Shown in pieces: positions 58,140 to 64,000 of a stretch of 64,000 nucleotides of DNA. A model generated the notes under the pieces. It worked only from the letters and a program-made list of their open reading frames with translations, searched no databases and was not told where the DNA came from. The number at the start of each line of letters is the position of its first letter. Within the stretch, counting starts at the first letter, position 1. Origin of the DNA: Azadirachta indica (taxonomy: Eukaryota > Streptophyta > Magnoliopsida > Sapindales > Meliaceae); NCBI GenBank assembly GCA_022749755.1, contig CM040445.1, forward strand, positions 13,227,182 through 13,291,181, given 5' to 3'. Position numbers and translations under genes: made by a program.

Positions 58140-59270
58140 AGAACAGAAATATTGCATCTGTCAGATGCAAGAAAGTTCCCTTCTCGCATGAAAGAGAGAG
58201 GTGTCTCATTGTTGACAGTAAACACTTGAGGCATAACCACGGTCTACACTCAACAACCTCAATCTCGTAAACGAGCAAGTCTGAGACCTAAGCCCAAACC
58301 ATCGAGACTTCAAATGGGCCTCAAAATGTTGTTGAGTCCATCGTCTAAGCAAATGTCCAAAGGGAAAGGCAAGCTTGATTATGGGCCTGGATTCCTTCCC
58401 GCTGTGAATGACCCTTCTTAGCTTATATAGGTTCTTGTACCAAAGCACCGGGCTAAAAATGACGTCGCCGATGTTTTTCCGCCGAACGAATTTCGATGCC
58501 TAAGTTAGCATAAGTGAAGAAAAATGGTGGATTTTTGTAGTTTTCTCCATATCAATGAGAGAAAAACTAGAGGAGAAAAGCTAAAAGAGAGAAAGCGTGT
58601 TTCTAGGGAGTAGAAAGATGGTAAAGTTATACTTTAATTTTGGAGAAAAATATGTTTATATATGAACATCATGCTTAGGCTGTGATTGGTTTAAATCGTG
58701 TGGTCCTAATTTTTTTTCTTTTGTGTCCTTCGAGATTACGTTTGACTTTATTTTTAAATAGGTCAAAATTTTATGACACGTGACGCTTATAAAATAATTT
58801 ATTTTATCTTATTTTAAATTGTCGACTACTTGTCATCCTTATAATTAACCACTGAGAGTACTTTATTTTTTGTAAACCATATGTCATGATTTTATGCCCT
58901 TCACGAATGGTCTCTTATTGCTGCCGACTAACGACTTGAATGGTACCAAAATTCTGCCAAGATTAAATGGTCTCTTTAATAGTAGTCAAGATAGTATCAA
59001 TTTTTTATTAGGATCAAAGGGTCCCCTCATAATTGTTTTGCTTATAAAATATTTTGATTGAAAGGTTTAGCTTGATCCTTTAATTTTTGGGAATAGTCTA
59101 CATGTAGGGAGATCTATGTAGCTATTCAAACCATTCCACGCTTATCTTGGATTGGAGCTTGCTAGGAAGGTATTTCACGAGGTAGAATTCTTCCCTTAGG
59201 GTATTAGCTTGGACACCATGATATTATTCATTGCCACGTGTCCACACTTTTTTCCTCCTAACAACATCAT
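58140..59270. other. Unassigned island with promoter-like motifs, possible transposon remnant
   Basis: This stretch is more GC-rich and less repetitive than its surroundings. On the + strand it shows two TGGGCC motifs (58315 and 58384 areas), then GCTTATATAGG near 58420-58430. A purine-rich leader and an ATG near 58523 follow, opening a 29-codon frame. A G-box, CCACGTGT, occurs near 59235-59243. An 80-codon frame on the minus strand (58448-58206) has no family I know. It could be an LTR or other mobile-element piece, or the promoter of a lost gene. I could not find matching ends. Confidence 0.35.
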
Positions 59271-59374
59271 TTATAAAATATATTCGGTTAGTGAAATATT
59301 ATTGTGCATATATTGTAACTAAAAATAAAGTAAATGGATTAGAAGTTTTGAAATCAATTGATAACAAAAAAGTT

Positions 59375-59684
59375 ATGTAAATGTGTTAGAATTCATTTGA
59401 AGGTATTAAAGAAAAAAACAATGAAGTATATAGCTGTTAATGTATTTAACATTTTGACCTTTTCTTAAAAATGTTATTAGAATACCTAGTATTAGTGGTA
59501 AACTATAATTGTTCACAATTACATCTATAAACTATAATTAGACATCATGAAAAAAGAAAATATGTAAATAAACATGGTCTATACATAAATGTATTAGGGT
59601 TTATTTGAGGGTGTAAAAGAAAAAAATGCTGAAGTGCATAAATATTTATGTATTTTGCCATTTCTTTCTAGTATATACCTAGTA
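59375..59684. repeat. Diverged direct repeat, about 200-bp offset
   Basis: ATGTAAATGTGTTAGAATTC, then GAAAAAAACAATGAAGT and a copy of ATACCTAGTA, appear at 59375-59492. A related series (ATACATAAATGTATTAGGG, GAAAAAAATGCTGAAGT, ATACCTAGTA) appears at 59581-59684. Similarity is partial, so this is an old duplication. Confidence 0.6.
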
Positions 59685-60009
59685 CGTTAGACATCATTTT
59701 AATTAATACATAATTATATACTAATTAAAAAATTATTCTTATTACTAACTAAATTTGATAAACATCTTTAAAACAAATAGTCAAATATGTAGATAATTAT
59801 TTATATTTCTTAATTTAGTATTTATTCATTATTCATTAATGCTACTAACGATATCTCAATGATTCTAAACTAATTTCAAAATAACACCTTAATCATACAA
59901 AAAGTAATTTATTATATATAAGATAATGAGTTAAATTCTACACATGGCTAAGTCTCTCAAGGCTTAAGTTCTTTAATTATTTTTTTTTTTACAAATTTAA
60001 ATAGAGGTA

Positions 60010-60600
60010 AAAAACTTATAGCTCCCTAAAATTTGGCTTTTGTTGGTTTTAATAATTTTTAAAATATATATTAAAGTTTCAATTTATTAAAAATAATGAT
60101 TATGACCGTGCAATAATAGTTATGCAGTAAAAAATAACTATTAAATATTTAAAATTTGATATAATACAATATATTTCATTAAAATACATTAATAAAATAA
60201 ATAATAATATTATTTTAGAGTATAATTATTATATAATATTTGTTTATTTTATTATATATTACTTTATCATTGTTTATATGTTTTAGCTATATATAAATAT
60301 ATTTGATTTAAATTATAATACAATAGTTCATATTATTATATACATTTATAAGTATGTTGCAAAAAATAATTAATATATTATGAAATAAATATTTATTATT
60401 TTTAATTAGGAATATGAAATAATTTTTAACTAATTATCATTAAATAAGGATATAATTTTATTTTTTAATAAATTAAGATTTTAATGAAATATTTTTAATT
60501 AAGAGTTTAAAAAAAATATTTTTTTAACTAACTAATTATCATTAAATATAATTAAATTATTATTTTTTAATAAATTCAAATTTTAATGAATATTTTAGGA
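60010..60600. mobile_element. Diverged foldback element related to the 28771-29538 family
   Basis: The inner left arm (AAAGTTTCAATTTATTAAAAA, from about 60073) is inverted against the right side (reverse complement AATTTGAATTTATTAAAAAA, near 60590-60570). The left arm also resembles the left arm of the 28771 element (ATTATGACCGTGCAATAATAG against ATTATACCCTTATTAGTAATAG). The right arm is itself duplicated (TAATTATCATTAAATA at 60431 and 60533). Outer ends are unclear and bounds approximate. Confidence 0.45.
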
Positions 60601-63092
60601 GAAGTATGCTCGTTTTTTAATATTGGACTAAAATAGTACATTAACTAGGTTCTTAATTTTTTATGTATTTGTAAAATATAGCATAATTTATTCATTTTAT
60701 CAAATAGGTACTATATTTATGTATATTTTGCTAATGTTATAAATTTTATATATAATTTACTAATATGACTCAAAAATCTATCTGCATTTGAGAGTTTTTA
60801 TTGAATTTAGTCTGGTGTTTTCACAAAAATTTACATATAATTTAAGCAAAATTTGTCCTTGTTCAAGAAAAATAAAGTTTACGCTTAACAGAAAATTGGG
60901 ATTTCTGACCTAATTTTCTTGGAACTATTGTCAATATATTTTTTTTAACTTATTAGAGTTCTAATCGAATATGATGGTTGTTAAGTTATGGATCATTAAA
61001 TAGATTGCATTTATGCATTATCAAACTCAAAATAAATAAAAATTTGATTGGTTTTCGTTGTTCTTTAATCAGATTCAGAAGTATTAAATTAAAAATCACA
61101 TCTTCAATATGTGATATTATTTTCAAATATATTATAAATGCAAGAAAACTCAAATCTTAATTGTAACAAAATCCTATGTCCTCTATTTATTATAGAAATT
61201 TTGGAGGACATAAAAATTTTAGTTTTAAATTTTTTTTATAATGATATATTTATTATTTCATAATATTGTTATACAGTACTACTATTTTAATATCAACTAT
61301 TATATTTAATAAATAATAAATTTAAAATGGGGTTTTAATACATTTTTCTCTTAAGATTTTTTATTCCATCACCTAGAGAAAAACTTTAGGAAAAAATACA
61401 CACATACCTCCCTTTAACTGTCAATTAACTGTCCAATTTTATTAAAATAACTATTATGCTCTTAATATTTATTTTTTGAATTAAGAAAGCCTGGAAAATT
61501 TAAACTAAATTTATTTAATATATTTAAGATATTAAAAATAATTAGAAATTTAATTTAAATTTAACTGGAACACGTCTAAAATGCGCCTCCTCCTCCCCCT
61601 CCCCCTCCCCCTCAACACCACTGCCCCTTCCTCTCTCTCCCTTCCTATTCTGCAAAAGTCCACAAACTCCTTCTGTCTCTTCCCACATTCTACAAAAATC
61701 CACCAACCCCTTATGAAAAAATCACCAACCCCTTCTCCTTTTCCTCCCATTTCGTAAAAATTCGTTGCACCCTTATGGTGCAAAAATTCGTTTCCCTTTC
61801 TTCCTCTTACCCCTTTTCGTAAAAACTCACAGCCTCTTTTCTCCCTCTTTTTGCCTTCAAAATAAATTATGGTATATTCAAAATAAGTTGCCTTGATAGA
61901 TTTCAAAGAGTGAGAGTTGATGGACGAGAACTTGATTGAGCGAATTCAAGTTAATATAGATTTGCAGCTTAAAACTTGGAGTTGATGGCCTTAAGTCTTA
62001 GCAGTATTGACTCGTCCATGAAAGAGTTGGTGAAAGATGGACGTAAGTGTTTAGGAGTTGAGAATTTTTGATGCTGTTAGGGGAAGATGGTGTGGGGTCT
62101 ATTGGCAGATTTGTAGAGGAATAGTGTTTATGGTTAAATTGTAATTTGTAATTTGGAAGAGGAAGAAAATGAATTCGAAGAGATTTTAAGACATTTTTTT
62201 ATTTATTTTCCTTTGTAAAATGGGATTACGAGACTTTTTTTATTCATTTTTCTTTACTTTGTCTCTCATGCAATGAATGCTCCGCAAAGAGTAAAGTTGT
62301 TTGTATTTTTACTAAATTACCTTGATTTCATACGGTTGACTAACGATAGTAGATGATCAGAGAAGAGATACGTGTGTTTGTTGATACTTTCTATTTTAAG
62401 TGTTAAAATTTTGAAGCACAAGAAAATTATGCATTAAACTCTTGTTAACAATTCGCCTTTCTTTTTTAACATTAAAAAAAAAAAAACATTGAGGGTTATA
62501 TTTGATAATTATTTTTAAAACGAGAATATTAAGTGAGAATATTAATATCATTCGGATAATAAAACGGGGTTTAGTTCCAAAAAAATTATCTGTATGTAGA
62601 AGAAAACATTGGGGATGTTAATCTTGAAAATAGTAAAACGCTTACGGGTCTTCGTCAGTTCGTCGCTGGTTTAGAAGTACTAGTTAGTTGAGTTGTGAGT
62701 CTTAAGACTTCGAGCTAGAGCCTAAAGACAACAACAAAAGAAAAAGGGTAACAAAATCAGACACAAGTCTTACGGAACGGCAAGAAGCAACCACAGCAAT
62801 TTCGGCTGCTTTATTTATCTCTCTTTCGTCGGCAGGCAGCTCAAGATTTTATTCAATTTGCCTCCTCTTTTCCTCTCTCTTTCAACATCCTCTTTTTAAA
62901 CCCTTAAAATTGTTACATAGATACTTTTTGTGAGGGCAAAGTCTCAAAATCTACAGAAAAAAGCTCCTGTTTAGCCTCCTAAGGGCGGGTTTTCCTAGAC
63001 CTCCGCAGAAAGGAGGCTTCGTTGTTTTGTTTTGTTTTCTCAATCACCTGCCCATTTATGGATTTGCATGAATCGAAGGCTTAGTTACAGTG
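60601..63092. other. Intergenic and 5' region of PEX3
   Basis: AT-rich DNA with a C/T-rich tract at 61580-61860 (runs such as CTCCCCCTCCCCCTC) and the probable PEX3 promoter and leader from about 62700. The minus-strand frame across 61550-61906 is a Gly/Arg-rich by-product of the pyrimidine tract. A small hairpin, TTGCACC/GGTGCAA, lies at 61765-61783. Confidence 0.45.
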
Positions 63093-64000
63093 ATGGATTT
63101 CTGGGTTCCGTAGTATAACATAAAAATGCTTTCTTTAAGGTTAGTTCTGTGTTTATGTATGGTTCCTGTTCTGGGTTTGTGTTAAATTTCGTTCTGTTGA
63201 TTTACTGGTCTCTTTCTTCATGCGAATTCTTTTTTTTTTTTTGTTAGTTTAATGTTGGTTTCTAGTAGAGATAATAGTTGTCCGTGAGTTGTTTGCATTT
63301 TCAATGATATTTTGGATGCTCTTGGAAACAGCTGATTTGTGTTTCATTTCCATTTCCTTCATTTGGTTATTTCAGTATATTGTTGTCTGTTTAGGGATTG
63401 ATTTGTGCACTTTTGGTAATGTAGGGATTTTTGGAGAAGGCACAGAAGGAAGATTTTTGTTACAGCAGGTATTTTAGGTGGTGGATATTTTCTGTATAAG
63501 CTATATGATGCTCAGCGAAGGGTTGCTGATTTGGAGAGGCAACAGCGTGAGCATGATGAACTCGTTAAGGCCCAGTTAAGACATGTTTAAAATCTCATAT
63601 TTTGGTTTTCTTTGTATAATGAACTTTGCTTCCAAGAATTATGTAGTATTTTGATACTTATGCCTGGACTTTTGATTGATGTTCACAGAATGCAAGCGCA
63701 TTTCGAGGAAGTTCAAAAAATAGCTGATGCCACAACATTGCCCCATGCAATTCACTATTTGAGCACTCAGATAGCAGAGCAGCTGGACCTTTCTCCACTT
63801 ACCGAGAAACTAATGAGAGGAAAGGAACAGCCCAACACCCTGTCATCTTCTGAGAGGCTTGAGCTATGGGATAGACTCAAAATTTTAAGTATGAAAGTTG
63901 CTGCACTTTGTTTATTTAAATTTATGGCTCTTCTGTTTCTTTAATTTTTGAGTTCTTTTTGATCCAAATATGTTCTAGTATTCTTATCTTGACGGGGCAT
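63093..64000 (+). CDS. PEX3: Peroxin-3, partial (exons 1-3; gene runs off the right edge)
   Basis: Exon 1 is 63093-63109 (17 nt), exon 2 is 63425-63574 and exon 3 is 63689-63888. Intron 3 then continues past 64000, so only about 122 residues are visible. Exon 2 reads DFWRRHRRKIFVTAGILGG, a basic peroxisomal targeting segment followed by a membrane anchor (GILGGGYFLYKLY). A charged helix and, in exon 3, TTLPHAIHYLSTQIAEQLDL and SSERLELWDRLKIL follow; both are plant PEX3 landmarks. PEX3 sits in the peroxisomal membrane and docks PEX19 with its membrane-protein cargo (family knowledge). The short first exon gives MDFWVP, where homologues have MDFVR, so the start is less certain than the rest. 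Its donor, CC|GTAGTA, is weak but keeps the frame. Confidence 0.85.

Noticed and set aside
58206..58448. 80-codon minus-strand frame with a basic, protein-like composition
   Set aside because: No family was recognised and no neighbouring exon was found. Kept only as part of the unassigned island.
61550..61906. 118-codon minus-strand frame rich in Gly, Arg and Lys
   Set aside because: It arises from a C/T-rich tract read in reverse. The composition is low-complexity and there is no family resemblance.

Overview
This is a nuclear segment of a flowering-plant genome. Genes are split by GT-AG introns (two are GC-AG), intergenic DNA is very AT-rich, and every recognisable protein is plant-type: an R2R3-MYB, a GH1 beta-glucosidase, an alpha-dioxygenase, nsLTPs and an ORTHRUS/VIM protein. 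The sequences look eudicot. I suspect Citrus or a relative from remembered protein similarity, but nothing in the window proves it. No bacterial, organellar, rRNA, tRNA or CRISPR features were seen.

Layout. An R2R3-MYB of the MYB4 repressor type (287-1373, -) is followed by actin-interacting protein 1 (3343-8700, -), a secreted BGLU44-like beta-glucosidase (11719-14883, +), exonuclease 1 (15423-19386, -) and alpha-dioxygenase (20612-24379, -). A gene-poor AT-rich stretch (24.4-31.6 kb) holds two foldback, long-terminal-inverted-repeat elements. Next come an intact type-1 nsLTP (31592-32080, -) and a broken tandem copy of it (33608-34024, -). The SNAPC4/MYB4R1 gene with 4.5 Myb repeats (34954-43705, +) converges on RACK1 (45313-47342, -). 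A 3-kb AT-rich block (47.9-50.8 kb) is a tandem duplication whose second copy is interrupted by another foldback element. The ORTHRUS/VIM methyl-cytosine reader and E3 ligase lies at 52161-57226 (+). About 5.9 kb without a clear gene leads to the first three exons of PEX3 (63093 to the right edge, +).

Exon joins were worked out by hand. In every complete gene the exon lengths sum to an intact frame, giving 180, 608, 506, 577, 626, 120, 1109, 327 and 755 residues for MYB, AIP1, BGLU, EXO1, alpha-DOX, LTP, SNAPC4, RACK1 and VIM. Two joins need GC donors.

The genes do not form a pathway cluster. EXO1 (with an E2F-type site upstream) and VIM act in DNA repair, replication and chromatin. SNAPC4 and RACK1 (both with telo-boxes) serve snRNA transcription and ribosomes. 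AIP1 and PEX3 are cytoskeletal and organelle housekeeping genes. BGLU, alpha-DOX and the LTPs belong to wall, defence and lipid metabolism. The most unusual content is the foldback elements, the duplication that preserves an empty insertion site, the LTP pseudogene whose breaking deletion can be reconstructed, and a repeated TLAC motif in the SNAPC4 tail.
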